Assembly (NCBI GenBank): GCA_004519485.1
Contig: CP038115.1
Location: forward strand, 186,001-250,000
DNA length: 64,000 nucleotides
Reading direction: 5' to 3'
Source of the DNA: Nannochloropsis oceanica
Lineage: Eukaryota; Sar; Eustigmatophyceae; Eustigmatales; Monodopsidaceae
The first letter of the stretch is position 1; each line of letters starts with the position of its first letter. Positions 11,238 through 23,144 of the stretch are shown here, piece after piece. The position numbers and the translations under genes are program-made. The notes under the pieces are model-generated. The model saw only the letters and a list, made by a program, of their open reading frames with translations. It was not told the origin of the DNA and did not search any database.

Positions 11238-12708
11238 ATGCTATCCGAAAAAGACCAGTCCCAGCTCTCGACCTCCTCCCCCCCCTCGATCCAAACACGA
11301 TTTCTGCTCCTCCTACTCCTCCTGTTAGCCGCCATATCCACACACGTCGACTCTTTTTGGCATGCCGCAGCGCCGTCACTATCCCAACGCGTGATAGCAA
11401 AAAGGATGGCAATTCCTCCGACAATGTCCTCGGGTCGACGAACACTTCTCTCCTTCCTGCAAGAGGAGCGTGCTGCCCAACCCACGTTGGTAGACGAGGA
11501 CCTGCACCTGGTGCTGGCCGCGATTGCGTCGGCGGTGAAGCGCATCAGCTACATGGTTCGACGAGCAGGCATTGTGGACCTGACCGGCTTGTACACCACG
11601 GAGCACGGTGGAGAAGTCACCCTTAACAAGGGCGGGGAGAAGCAAAAGAAGCTTGACGTCTTGGCGAACGACATTCTTAAGGAGCATTTGCAAGATTGCG
11701 GGTATGTCGCTGCCTTTGCCTCAGAGGAAGAAGATGGAGTGATTCCTTTGCGGACCGGTGGCAAGTTTGTGGTGGTGCTTGACCCTTTAGATGGCTCGTC
11801 GAACGTAGACGCATCCATTCCCACCGGCACCATCTTTGGAGTCTATCGCAGCCTAGGCGACAGCCCCGCCCAACTCCAAGCCGGGGCGCTTCAAGCTGGC
11901 AAACATCAAGTTGCTGCTGGGTATTGCCTCTTTTCGGCGGCCACGCTGCTCGTGCTGACAATGGGTAGAGGCACAGGCACGCATGTTTTGACCCTTGATC
12001 ATCACATTGGGGACTTCGTCTTGACTACCCGCCGTCTCCGACTCCCTTTGCGGGGTTCTACTTATTCATTAAATGAGGCTCGATTCGGTGATTGGCCCGA
12101 GGGCTTACAGCGTTATGTCACGGACATGAAGCTGGGCAGGAATCAAAAACAGACGCCGTATGATTTGGTGTATGTTTGTTCCTTAGTGGCAGACGCGCAT
12201 TGGGTTTTGATTCGAGGGGGCATGGCATGTAACCCTAGGAGTCATTTGCGGTTGTGCTTTGAGGGTAACCCTATGAGCTTGGTACGTATGAGGTTGGGGG
12301 TTGGCGGTATTGATTGCATTTCTTTGGAGCTTGCAGGTTGTGTTTGTGTTTGTACAACTGTCTCGGTAGGCATGTTCCGGGTTTGTACTCACTATTTCAC
12401 TTTTTGGGGTGCGGTGAGATATACGTGCTAATGAAATAATTTTATAATAACATACCCCTGGTTTTCCATCATTTATCGTCTAAATCAATGCTACCCTTCT
12501 TCTTGTCCCCTCACTACACCTCACAATACAACAGGTGACCGAAGAAGCAGGCGGCCTGGCAAGCTCAGGTGACGGGCCTCGCATCTTGAACATTGTACCT
12601 GATGCCATTCACCAACGCACGCCTGTCTTCTTGGGTAGTCGGGACGATATCTTGGAATTGGAGTCCTATGGCGATGTTGCTCAGAAACATAACCCGGGTT
12701 ACGCATAA
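11238..12708 (+). CDS. FBP: Plastid-targeted fructose-1,6-bisphosphatase-like enzyme
   Basis: Two exons (11238-12281 and 12535-12708) joined by a phase-0 GTACGT...ACAG intron encode 405 residues. The family removes the 1-phosphate of fructose-1,6-bisphosphate. A hydrophobic Leu run and VDSFW (cleavage before Phe40) form a heterokont plastid presequence. Metal and catalytic signatures are intact: ASEEED, DPLDGSSNVD (Asp182, Asp185 in this model), FEGNPM, and EEAGGLAS. The Cys-containing redox loop of thioredoxin-regulated plastid FBPases is missing: GVYRSLGDSPAQLQ runs straight into the conserved VAAGYCLF. By eye against the human enzyme, several residues that hold the sugar 6-phosphate are changed: the usual RYVGS is VYVCS, FLYPA is replaced by MACNP, and KLRLLYE is HLRLCFE. 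It is clearly an FBPase homologue, but its substrate may differ. Confidence 0.9.
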
Positions 12709-13398
12709 ATGAAAAGGGAGCTGAGGGGGAAATGAGATGCTGAGAAGAGAGGAATTAAGTGAATCAAATGTAAGAAAGGAGATCCCAAATGTGAAAATGT
12801 ACCAGAGTCAGGTGTTTTAACGAAAGTCGTTGTCGTCGTTATCGCTTGCTTCTTTTTCTTCGAGTCAACTCTCTCTTGCTATGACAAGTTCCTTCCCCAA
12901 ACGTACCCGGCGGCTGGAAAAAAAGGCCTACAAACGCAAAGTTGGAACCTTTTTAGCCACACATACCTCCGTCTACTCTTGCACGCATTCATGTCTTTCC
13001 AAACTGTACACCTGGCGCGTTTGCTGAGACCTGCGGCCACGGCATTTTTGTTCAGATCAAGTGGTCCAAGCCCCGGCTCATGGATCGCTCCTCGCTCCCC
13101 TAGGTAGTCGATCCTCATTGCCCATGCCTCTTACCACACACGCACAGATTCCTCCGACTGGACACGTCTGTAAGAACCTCTTGGGCCTGTTTTCCGCCCT
13201 TCTCGAAGTCGTTACCCCTCAGCTGGCACAGAGGTAAGAGGGCACTCCGATTGGATATCATACGTGACGGACGGAGCACACACGTAATGCAGAGACCAAA
13301 GCCAAAAATTCACACTGGTCCCCATCCCCCTAACACAAGGCAAAGGCGAAAATCAAAAGAGTGCTGGGGGCGAAAATAGCGCGGACAGAGCACAATCC
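12709..13398. other. Intergenic between FBPase and bZIP
   Basis: No gene, RNA or repeat is supported in these 690 bp. They are the FBPase 3' flank and the presumed bZIP promoter. Confidence 0.45.
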
Positions 13399-15435
13399 AT
13401 GGCTACACCAGCAAATGAAGGAGGAGGAGGAGGAGGAGGAGGAGGAGGAGGAGGTGGCGGTGGTCTCCATCCTCCGCTCCCCAGACCAGCTTCAGGTAGC
13501 AACCTTCGAAGAGGTACGCAAGCAGAGGGCGAGAGGGGAACCACATGTTGCGTCGTGTAACCTTTGCTCATTATTTGGTGATGTGATGATAACATTGTGC
13601 GTCTAATCCCACCAAGCTCTTGACTCTCCTCTCTTGTGCCCCGATTTCCTCCTTGCACTCACCCCAACATCTACCACCGGCCATCACATAGTCACATCCA
13701 ATTCATCCCTACGTCTCCAGCAGCAGCAGCAGCAGCAACTCCAACTACAGCAGCAACAAGAACTTTATCCCCACGCCAAGTCCGAGCCACCAAACACCCT
13801 GACCATCTCTCCGCACATGCAGCAACTGCAGCACCAGCAGGAGCAACTATTTATCCCCATGACTAGTCCCAACAGCCACACAAGCCGAAATCAGCATCAG
13901 CAGGACGACGATGACCAAGACTCGCTACAGGGAGGGGGAGGAGGGGTGTACCAACAAGGGCAAATGAACAGCTTGCCCCAGGCCTTCGAGAAGAAGCTGC
14001 GACGGCTGGAGAAGAACCGAGAGTCAGCTCGTGAATGTCGAAGGAGGAAGAAAGAGCACGTGGTGGAGCTCCAGAAGCAGGTAGCCCTCCTTGAGGCGGA
14101 GAACTTGAAGTTGAAGCTGCAACTCAAGGTGGGAGAGGAGAGCCAGGCGCAGGAGCGGCAGGAGAAGGGTCGGATAACTAAAAAGCTGGACGATATGGTA
14201 CGCCCTGCCTTCTGTCTTAATATCGGGGGGAAGTGGGTCGCCTCGCAATCTGTCATGTCTATCAAGGCTTTGTGCGAGCTCTGTCGTCTTCCAGTCGGCA
14301 GATATTCCCTTGTAACCTCGATCATCTGGCCGGGGAGCATCGCGTCGTTTTTACTTTCCATTGCTCCCCACTTCTTCCTCTCTCTTCAACAGGTGAAAAC
14401 GGGCGCGAGTGAGTCAGACATCTGGCAGACGATCGATATGCTCAAGGAGAGGTACTCGGACTACGGCAGCGATCGACGCTCTGCCATTGAGTTTCACACC
14501 AACCAGCTCGAGAAGGTACGCGCGTGGTGGGAGACTAGGGAGAGAGGAAGGAAGAGAGAACAATTATTCACTTGTTTTGTTCTTTTCTAGAAGACTAATC
14601 CAGTCCTTGCTTTCATTATACCTGAATCTTTTTCTCACTGTTTTGCCGCCCACTTCTCCTCCTTCCTTCCCTTGCACCCCTGCAGCTCCTCCTCCCCACC
14701 AAACTCACCAAGCTCTGCATGTGGATGCTCTTCAACATGGGCGACGAGAACGGTCAAACTTTATCTCCGGTCTCCGCCCCCACTCTTCTCCCTTCTCCCT
14801 CTGCCCACGGCAAACCCGAGAATACTTCCCCCCCCTCCTCCGCTACTGCTACTGATGCTGGTGCCCAAGCCGCGGCACGGCATCTTTGGTCGATTCTCTC
14901 AGAAGAACTGCAGGTAACACCAGATCAGCAAGCGTCCCTCTTAGAGCACCGGGGCAGCGTAGTCGCAATGGACGCTGACTTAGACGTAACCGCAGGCATG
15001 CTCCGCGATCTTCGCGCCCTGATCGACGATAAAAACTCGAGTCTGGATCAGGAGCTGCAGGAGGTGCAGAAGATCCTCACTCCCACTCAAACAGCCAAGT
15101 TTATTCTATGGATTACGCGGAACCCTGCTTGTATGCACATGCTCAATCAGTTATGGCGGGCCGTATATGAGCGTTCCGAGGGGGGAGGAGGAGGAGGAGG
15201 AAGACAAGGAGGAGGACAAGGCGGACGACATGGAGGTGGAGGGAATTTGGGAGGGTTTAGTGGTCATCATCAATGGAGGACCATCGCTCCGCAAGCGGCT
15301 GCTCCTGCTGCTGCGCTTGGAGCTGGGGGAGGTACGATCAACGGCAGTATCGGTAGCAGCATGAGTAGTAGCAGTGCCAGTATTGGAGGTGGGAAGGCGC
15401 CGTCACCAGCCCAGCTGCAAGGGTCGTTGATATAA
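13399..15435 (+). CDS. bZIP transcription factor with stramenopile-type C-terminal domain
   Basis: I model four exons (13399-13513, 13692-14197, 14393-14515, 14686-15435), 497 residues, with all three donors GTACGC and phases 1, 0, 0. After a Gly run and a Gln-rich N-terminus comes a clear bZIP: basic region EKNRESARECRRRKKEHV, then a leucine zipper (VELQKQVALLEAENLKLKLQ). Such proteins dimerise and bind DNA in the nucleus. Beyond the zipper two similar amphipathic segments appear, LLLPTKLTKLCMWMLFN (encoded from 14686) and ILTPTQTAKFILWITRN (near 15073), separated by a Ser/Pro/Ala linker. The C-terminus is Gly/Ala/Ser-rich. The first exon is inferred from phase and ATG context and is the least certain part; the bZIP itself is secure. 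Confidence 0.85.
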
Positions 15436-16111
15436 ATCAAGAATTAACGCAGGAATTTTACAGAAGGGAAAGTGTGATGGGTCTGAAAAGAGGAAGGGAA
15501 ATTGTCATATGAAGCGAAATACCCGGCCTTACAGTGCACACTGGCTTACTTTCTTTCTGAGAGGTAGACTCAATAAAATGAGTTTTTCAGTATCCCTGTG
15601 TGTGTGGATGGGCGCGTGCATATGTTCGAGTGTCTGTGTGCTGCGAGTGTTCTCCCTTTCGTCCTCGCTCTCTTGATAGAGCGAGTTCGTTCGATCCATA
15701 TCTTTAAATCACAACCACCGTCAACATGCTCCGGTTTACCAGCACACACTCTTCCCCCCTTACTCCCTCCCTTTCCATCAACCTCTTTCCCCTGCACCGC
15801 GCACCCCTTTCTAATTTCCCATTTCATCAGTGTGTCCTTTGGTGTGACCGACCAGCAGCAAAATTTGAAAACTTAATAAATGGAAGTAGCACTCACAAGC
15901 CCAAAAAACGATACCTGTTGGGAGTTAACAGTGGAAGCGGTTAAACCGCCTGGCACACCACCAAAGTTGTTAAATCAAAGGCTTTCACTTTCACCTCTCC
16001 ACGCTTCTTCATCACTAGAACCATTATATACCTCCTTCCCACTCACTTTCACGATAAATTGCCCCTACTAGCTTCCCTCTTTCCCCTTCGCCTGCCCAGT
16101 CTGACTCCTTC
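15436..16111. other. Convergent intergenic region: bZIP / CysRS 3' ends
   Basis: These are the 3' flanks of two convergent genes. I see no gene or repeat of note in these 676 bp. Confidence 0.45.
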
Positions 16112-17068
16112 TCAATCTCTTCCTTTTCCACCGCCATTCCCGTCATCCTTCTGCTTAACCTCCGCAAGGAGAGCCACATGCCGCGCATGCTGCTTCTCGA
16201 GTTTCGCGCGCAAATTCTTGCTGAGAGGACGCCCTTTTGCGTCTGCTGTGGGAATCTCCAACTCATCAAACGATGTGAACTTGCCTTCATATGGGCCCTG
16301 CTTGAAAAGCTCCGAAAGGGCAACACTAGCTCTAGGCCTCTTGTGCTGCCTGCCGACACGTGGCGCAGCCATAGAGGCAGTAGCAGACGCCGAAGCAGCA
16401 GCAGCAGCGGCAAGTGGAGAAGGAGGAAGATTGGAAGGAGGTGGAGAAGGAGAGGGAGGAGGAGGAGGAGGGGCTCCCAGAGCCCAGTGACATTTTCCCA
16501 CCCCAAGGTCTTTCACCTGCAGACCCAAGCGAGCCAACTCACCATCTCGGAAATCATCGCACAAACGCAACAACCTACGCGCAAGCTCTGTACTACTGCT
16601 ACTCTTCGGCTTCTCCCCTCCCGTCGCGCCAGTTTCTCTAAAACACCCATGTTCTTCCCGGTCCTCCAAGGCAGCAGCGCGCACACAAGCCCGGAAGTCC
16701 ACCACAGCCCTAGAAAGAGCCTCTGTGGTGGCAGCTGTAGTGGCCATGGACGAAGATGACAGAGGGGACGACGAAGAGAAGGACTGCATAGCATCATCAA
16801 TGCTCTGCACACCAAATAGTCTCAAAATATAGATCACGTACCCTGCCACATTCCTCAGTACCTCCTCCACGCATCCTGCTTCACTCCCTCCCTCCCTCCC
16901 TTCTCGCATATACATGTGGCCGGTCGCCACCAGCCCCTGGAGTAACCGTAGGACCTCAGGTGTGTCAATCCCCCCCTCCAGCAGCGCCTTTCCAACGCTC
17001 CTCTTCACTCGCTCCAGCTCAGTCATCACCGCTACTTCTTTCGGGCCCCATCGCTTACTTTTGCTCCT

Positions 17069-17126
<58 letters not shown>

Positions 17127-18738
17127 TGTTGTGTTGAAATGGCGAGGGAAACAAAGTTGCAGAACTGCCGGCGGAGATTTTGGGCTTCTCGCATGGCGCT
17201 TTCGCTGTGTGATTCGGGGAGAGCGAGAACAAGGAAGGTGTATGTGCGAGTTCGGGTAGTAGGGTCCGGTTCCCCTATGATTCCCCTATCCCTCTTTCTC
17301 ATCCTCGAGTGTCCTCCTACGCACCTGTAATTCACATTCGCCCCATACCGGCGCTGCAAACAAAAAATCCTAAAATCATCCGCATGATGCCTCTTCAAGC
17401 ACTCCTGCACCGTGATGAAGTTTTTTAGGCTCTTACTCATCTTCAAACCCTGGATATACAGATGTCCGGTGTGTAGCCACGCCTTCACCCACTCCTCCCC
17501 AGCAGTGGTGGGAGCAGCAGCATAAGAAGATGGACAACATCCCTTGCCGAGCTTCCCATCCTCTTCCACTGTCCCTTCTCTTTCCTCCGCTTTGTATCCA
17601 AAAGCCTCACACTGTGCAATCTCATTCGTATGATGGGGAAAACACAAATCAATGCCGCCGGAGTGGATCTCCAGCCGATCCCGTAGCAAATGGTGAGTCA
17701 TCGCCGAGCATTCAATGTGCCAGCCTGGCCGCCCATGACCCCACGGAGAATCCCAACACATGTCTTCTTCCTCGCCTGCCTTACTTCGTTTCCTGTTAAG
17801 AAGAAGGGAGGAATAGGGGTGAGGGAGGGGATGAAGACGTGTATTGAGGTGTGCAGGTCCAAGCGACCGAAAATCAAAAGCTTCTCCCTTCCCGCCTCTA
17901 CCTACCACAGTGCAAAATCACGCCTACCCCTCTTTTCCTCCCGGCCCACTACAGCTCCTTCTCCTCCTCTTACTCCTCCTCCCGCTGCTGATGCCGGTAT
18001 CTCCTCCCCCGCCCCCTGCACTCCCTCTATCTGCCTCAGCTTTCTGTATGTGAAACCCTTCTTTACAAAAGCCGCCACATCAAAATAAACCCCGCTGCTC
18101 GTCTCGTACGCAAATCCATTCTTTTGGATCCGCTGAACATAAGCAATTATGGCGTCAATGTGCTCCGTGACGCGCACCACGGCCGTGGGTTCCAGCACGT
18201 TCAGTGCCCGCATGTCCCTCCAAAATTCGGCTTCATATCGACGGGCTAGAGCCCAGGGATCTTCTTTGCTACGTTTATGAGGTTTTGGGGGGATGGTGAG
18301 AGGTAAACGTAAGGGGAGGACAACTTGGCATGGTGTTGGAAAAGAGAAAGAAGCGTACATTTCCGCAGCCCGCCGGAGGATCTTGTCGTCCACGTCCGTG
18401 ACGCCCATAGCAAACATCACGTCTTGGCCGAAATAATTTGTAAGTACCCGGCGAATAATGTCTTGGCAGACGTAGGTTCGCGCATGGCCTAGGTGGGCCG
18501 AATCGTACACGGTCGGGCCGCATGCATACCACTTCCATGCCACCCCTTGATTGGGGGTGGATGCCGCCTCTCGATCCAACAACAGGCGTGTCAGGGACGA
18601 GGAAACCGAGGAAGAGATGGATGTGCCGTGGCGGCGGTATGCGATGACCCAACCGGAGGAGCCTTGAGCATGGCAGCCCCCCCTGACCCCGAGCAAAAGC
18701 CGCCGCGAGGCGAACCCTACACGCTGTTTGCCCCACAT
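16112..18738 (-). CDS. CARS: Cysteinyl-tRNA synthetase
   Basis: Four exons on the minus strand (18738-18359, 18268-17906, 17792-17325, 17204-16112) make 767 residues, with all three introns in phase 2. The enzyme charges tRNA-Cys with cysteine. Class I signatures are present: the HIGH-like HLGHA in [18 protein letters not shown], the zinc-site segment [12 protein letters not shown] with HHTNE, and KMSKSLKNF. The C-terminal tail ([13 protein letters not shown] ... [15 protein letters not shown]) matches the eukaryotic-type tail. An Arg-rich N-terminal extension of about 60 residues precedes the catalytic domain, so organelle or dual targeting is possible. A CTG/AGC triplet run (17069-17121) encodes about 18 consecutive Ser in the region after the catalytic core. 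A Pro-rich linker lies before the tail. Confidence 0.95.
17069..17121. repeat. (CTG)n triplet repeat, coding
   Basis: About 18 uninterrupted CTG units on the plus strand are read on the minus strand as AGC (Ser) inside the cysteinyl-tRNA synthetase gene. Confidence 0.95.
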
Positions 18739-19160
18739 TATGAGATAGTGGGCACTATTGACAGGTTGCGATCCTCGTACTTGCTGTTGTCATGATACTT
18801 CTTGTATCTGTGCGTATGTGTGTGTCATATGGAGCGTTGTGCGCGTGTAACAGGGATGGGAGGGAGAGAGGGAGGAGGTCTCACCGAGGGTCGCACGATG
18901 ATGATATGCGGGCCGTTTTTTGATACTTCAAAATTCTTTGTGTGCGCACAAGCCCACACGTATTCTCTACATACATCCCGCCGCGACAGTCATCACCCAG
19001 GGACGGAGATCATCACAACATAAGCTAGCTAGCGAGTACGGAACAGTACAAGGGGCCGCCGGGGTCAGTGAAAGGCGTCCAAGGCACCGACCAGGGATTG
19101 AGGGTCGGAGGGTGGCGCCGAGCAAGGACTCTTCAGGGCGGCCCCTTTGCTACCGCTAGT
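18739..19160. promoter_or_regulatory. Divergent promoter interval: CysRS / MED15
   Basis: These 422 bp separate the start codons of the two oppositely oriented genes. No coding potential is supported. The promoter role is inferred from position only. Confidence 0.45.
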
Positions 19161-19796
19161 ATGGACTGGCGCAAGCAATATGACGCGGACGCCCAGAATA
19201 AAGTGCGAATGGCGGCGTTGAACCGCATGTAAGTGGAATGTTAGTCACCAATACGTAGGATTTACATCGGCGGGCTGCTTCCGTGACCACAATCACCTTC
19301 TGCGCGCCACTAACGCCCCCTATCCTACTCGCAACCGTTCACATAGTTTCGCTCTCGTGAAGCAGTTTGACAGGAAGATGGACGCTACGCAGCAAGGAAA
19401 GTTGTGCCAGACGACGGAGCAGTCGTTGTGGATGAAGGCCAAGAGCATGGTACGTTTGTGTGCAGATGGGTGCGGTGTGGGTCTGGCTGGGGCTGGGTAT
19501 CAGCTGCATGGAAATGGGCTGACAAAACAATGTTAAGCAGATCGACAGAAGAATTTCAATCGCTCAACATCATTATTCCTTTTTTCGTTCTCCCTCACGT
19601 ATCTTACTATGCTCATAGGAGGACTACCAAAAGAAGATCGACCTAAAGTGCAGCAAGCTCCAGGCTGCTAGCGCCGCTGCCGCCTCTCCAAGTGCGCCGG
19701 CTCACCACCCACAGCAGCAGCAGCAGCAGCAGGAGGAGGCATACCAGCAGCAGGCTCCGCCACAACAAGCCACGTACGCTACATTGGCCATGCCGC

Positions 19797-19836
<40 letters not shown>

Positions 19837-22275
19837 CTTGTATCGACAGCACCAGCAATATCAAGCCCACACCCACGCACAAGCCCCCTTTATCGTGCCG
19901 CATCAGCACCAGCAGCAGCAGAATCAATACCAGCACCAGCAGCACCTTCCCTCACCATCACATGCGCCAGCATTAAAGCGGAAGCTCGGCGAGATACCGG
20001 GAGAAGGAGGAGTAGAGAGAGATATAGCTGTGGGCAGTGTCATTTCTGCTCCACACGCCCGCTACTCATCCTCCTCCTCCTCCGCCTCCTCCGCCTCCTC
20101 CTCCTGCTCGATACCGACTCAAGCGCATACATACCATGGACAAATGCATCCAAGCAGCGGGTTAGGATTACCGGAAATGAAACGGGCCAAGAGAGACGAG
20201 ACGAGCCCCAAGCTGCCTCCTGCATCTACGTTGCGCTTGCCGCCAGGATCGACTGCCCCGTTCGCGTTGCAGCAGGAGCGACGATACCCTCAACAGCAAC
20301 AGCAGCAGCAGCAACAGCAATATCTCCGCCAGCAGCAGCAGCTCCAGCAGCCAGTCCAAACGCGGCAGTCTCTCATGGGACCATATCTTCAGTTGTTTCA
20401 ATTTTATGCGGATCACGTGGATAACCACATGCCCACAGGACAAGAGAAGTACATGACAAAGTTCGAGCAGGTGCGTGCCTTCCTCTCCCTCCGTCCGCCA
20501 TCCTCCCCCTCTCCCTCCCCCGTACAGACGAATTTCATCACGAAGCACTTCGGCCGTTTCAACAAGCCGCCATCTCACCCGACCCTTCCATCCATCCCTT
20601 CCTCCCTCGATCCCCGCAGTGGAGAACCTTTATTCTCAACCAACTTTCGTCCCTGAACAAGCCCTCCTCTGCCCTAGCCCCCCTCACCCCCAAGCAAGAA
20701 GAGGCCATCACCAAGGCAATCCACTTCGTTCAAAAATGGAACGAACAATACTACAAAGCAGTCAACAAGGTACAAACTGCTGCTGCTACTGCGGCGGCGG
20801 CTGCTGCTACTGCTGCTGACCAGGGAGCGGCACGACCCCTCTCTCTGCAGGGAGAGACATCATCCAAGGCTGATTTCGAGAGAGAGTTAGAGCTGATGCA
20901 AAGAGGACTATCGCATCAGCCTTACCTTGCTTTTCATCGTCATGAGGGACCTGCAGCTGCTGCTTCTGCTGCTCCTGGAGTAGGGGACATGCAACAGCGC
21001 CAGTATGAGCACCAGCTTGGAGGATATATGCAAGCACGTTCTCCCTGGGAGATGTTACAAGCCAAGGTGGAGACATTGTTGAGGGAAGGAAGGGACTCGA
21101 AGCGCCTGGCCGTGCTCAAGTCAGTGCCAGCCCTCCTGGCCGATGCACTGGACGATCGTGGGCTACCGCGGGAGGGGTTTCCCTATCCCGCTTCTTCGTC
21201 CTTATACTCATCGCGGACGGAGAGCACGGCCGATCTGTTGAAGAGGTTGCGTTTGACTTTCAATGCGGCTCTGGCAGGGTTGGCGCAGAGCAAGGTGGAG
21301 GAGCAGCACCAAGGCGGTGAAAAGGGCGATAGCAGTAGCAGCAGTGGTGCACCGATCGGAAATGGCTTTGTCGAAGCGTGTGGGCTTCTAAGGCAGGTGG
21401 ACGTACTCCTTCAGGACCTCCGAGACCGCCAAGAGGCGGAGGAATCGGGGGAGTCCCCTAGACAAAGGTATCATCAGCAGCAGCAGCGACGCCAAGCAGC
21501 AGTTGTAGGGCGAGGGACACAAACGCGTACTTCAGAGGCATGGAAAGATGAAGAGGGGAGGAAAGGGGGGGGGAAGGGCGATCCGCAGGCCATCCAACTA
21601 TACCTCAACGCTCTAGAAGAGGTATCTTCGGCCTCGGGTCACCCCTCCTTGTCCTCCTTCTCTTCCTCCCCAACTCCTCCCTCCCGACTTCTTTTTTTCG
21701 CCTGTGTGGACCCGAACGCAAGGTGGCTGGAAGCGCTCGCTTCCCCAGCAGCAGGCATCCGGAATGTAGACGCCCTTCGCTCTGCTCTCGAGGATTGTGC
21801 ACATTTGAAAGGCATTGTTCTCGCGGGGACCAAAGGGCCGAACGGCAAGTTAATCGCCAAATGCGGGGGGGTGAAAGGAGAGATGTGGAAAGCGGAAGTG
21901 CACTTGAAGACAAGACTGACCTTGGCGGAACGAGCGAGGGCACCTGCAGCGGCCGCAGCGATGGGCGCGACATTGTTTCCGCTGTTGGTACGTGTAACGT
22001 TAGTTGGAAATAAGAATAGTGCATGGAGTGAACGCGTGGATGAGGAGATACAGGCGGCGCTGCTGCAATGGAGGGAATGGACGAAAGATGATGTGGTAAA
22101 GACCGTCGCTGCTGTGCTGGAAGAAATACGCATACGTGTCCGACCTGGCGCGAGATGCGACCTGACGGGCCGCGCACTGAAGCTGGATGGTGCTTCACTC
22201 GAGCCGGTGCCGCCCTATACGCCATGCACCAGTAGCAGCTGTGGGAGTGGGGTGGCGTATCAGTTGCAGCTGTAA
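19161..22275 (+). CDS. MED15: Mediator subunit MED15-like protein
   Basis: Four exons (19161-19228, 19347-19449, 19619-20470, 20620-22275) give 892 residues; the donors are GTAAGT, GTACGT and GTGCGT. The first 75 residues match the KIX domain of plant-type MED15: DWR near the start, two helices, then a DYxxKIxxKxxxLQ ending. This domain binds activators and links them to the RNA polymerase II Mediator complex. A long Gln-rich middle follows with several CAG/CAA runs (about 19713-19731, 19799-19834, 20292-20346). The C-terminal 550 residues begin with the helical segment WRTFILNQLSSLNKP, and the last 200 residues look globular and may match the MED15 C-terminal domain. The KIX match is specific; the exon 3/4 join (at 20470/20620) was chosen because it keeps the frame open. 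Confidence 0.8.
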
Positions 22276-23144
22276 TAAGGTGAAACGGGCTGGAGAGGGA
22301 GCAGTGGCGACAGCGGCTAGAACAAAATGTGTCATATTTAAAACAGGCGGGGGGGAGGAGAGAAAAAGAGAACACTTACGTCAGTTTATGGGGGAGTATG
22401 GTAATATGGATGTACTTGAAAGGTCCCAGGCTACTCATCTGAATCGAATGATAGATAGACATGGGGCAGCCAGCTAAGTAGATATGCAGGCTTGCACCTG
22501 GTGACGTAATCGTAGAAAGAAAGAGCAGTGGCAGAATCTGTAGCAACGGCGATGTGATTGTGAGGATGAATCTGAATCGAAAGCAACAAATAGTGTTAGC
22601 ATGAGCAGCAGCAACGACAATAGATACGGTGTGGTTGTGAGAACTAATCTGACTTGCAAGCAACAAACAAGAATCCCAAAGAATTGCGAGAGAGTTTTGG
22701 TCTGATGTTTTGCTTTCCTCAGATATGACATGGATGGGCCATGGGCGGTGAAGTGAACGGCGAACACCGTACGCTCCTGAAAGTCCTACAAAACACACGT
22801 GAAGCAGGAAAATTACAATAAGAGCAACAACATGGTTCTCTCCGCACATGCTATTTCTTGTTCAGCTTGTGTTTCTTGCATCTCCACCCTTGTGCCCCGG
22901 TATACCAAGCAAAGTCTTGCCTACAAGAAGGATGGAAGGTTTGGTATTCCAGCCTGCTCTTCCCTCCCTCTCCCTGTGCTACCTACACAGACAAGTGGAT
23001 GCTGGTGCCCTGACATGCTTCTTTTCTTGAAGGCTCTAAGGCATGCTTTTTTAACAAGTACATCTCCCACACAAACAAACACAAAGACGCAGATCCGAGG
23101 CCACAAGTGTCACGCCGCGAGACTTCTCTCAAAGGACAGACGTT
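22276..23144. other. Intergenic between MED15 and GEX1
   Basis: No supported gene in 869 bp. A minus-strand frame at 22376-22849 starts with a hydrophobic stretch, but it lacks any recognisable domain and is probably chance. Confidence 0.45.

Noticed and set aside
22376-22849. 157-codon minus-strand frame with a signal-like start
   Set aside because: No domain, irregular composition and no partner exon; a hydrophobic start alone is weak evidence.
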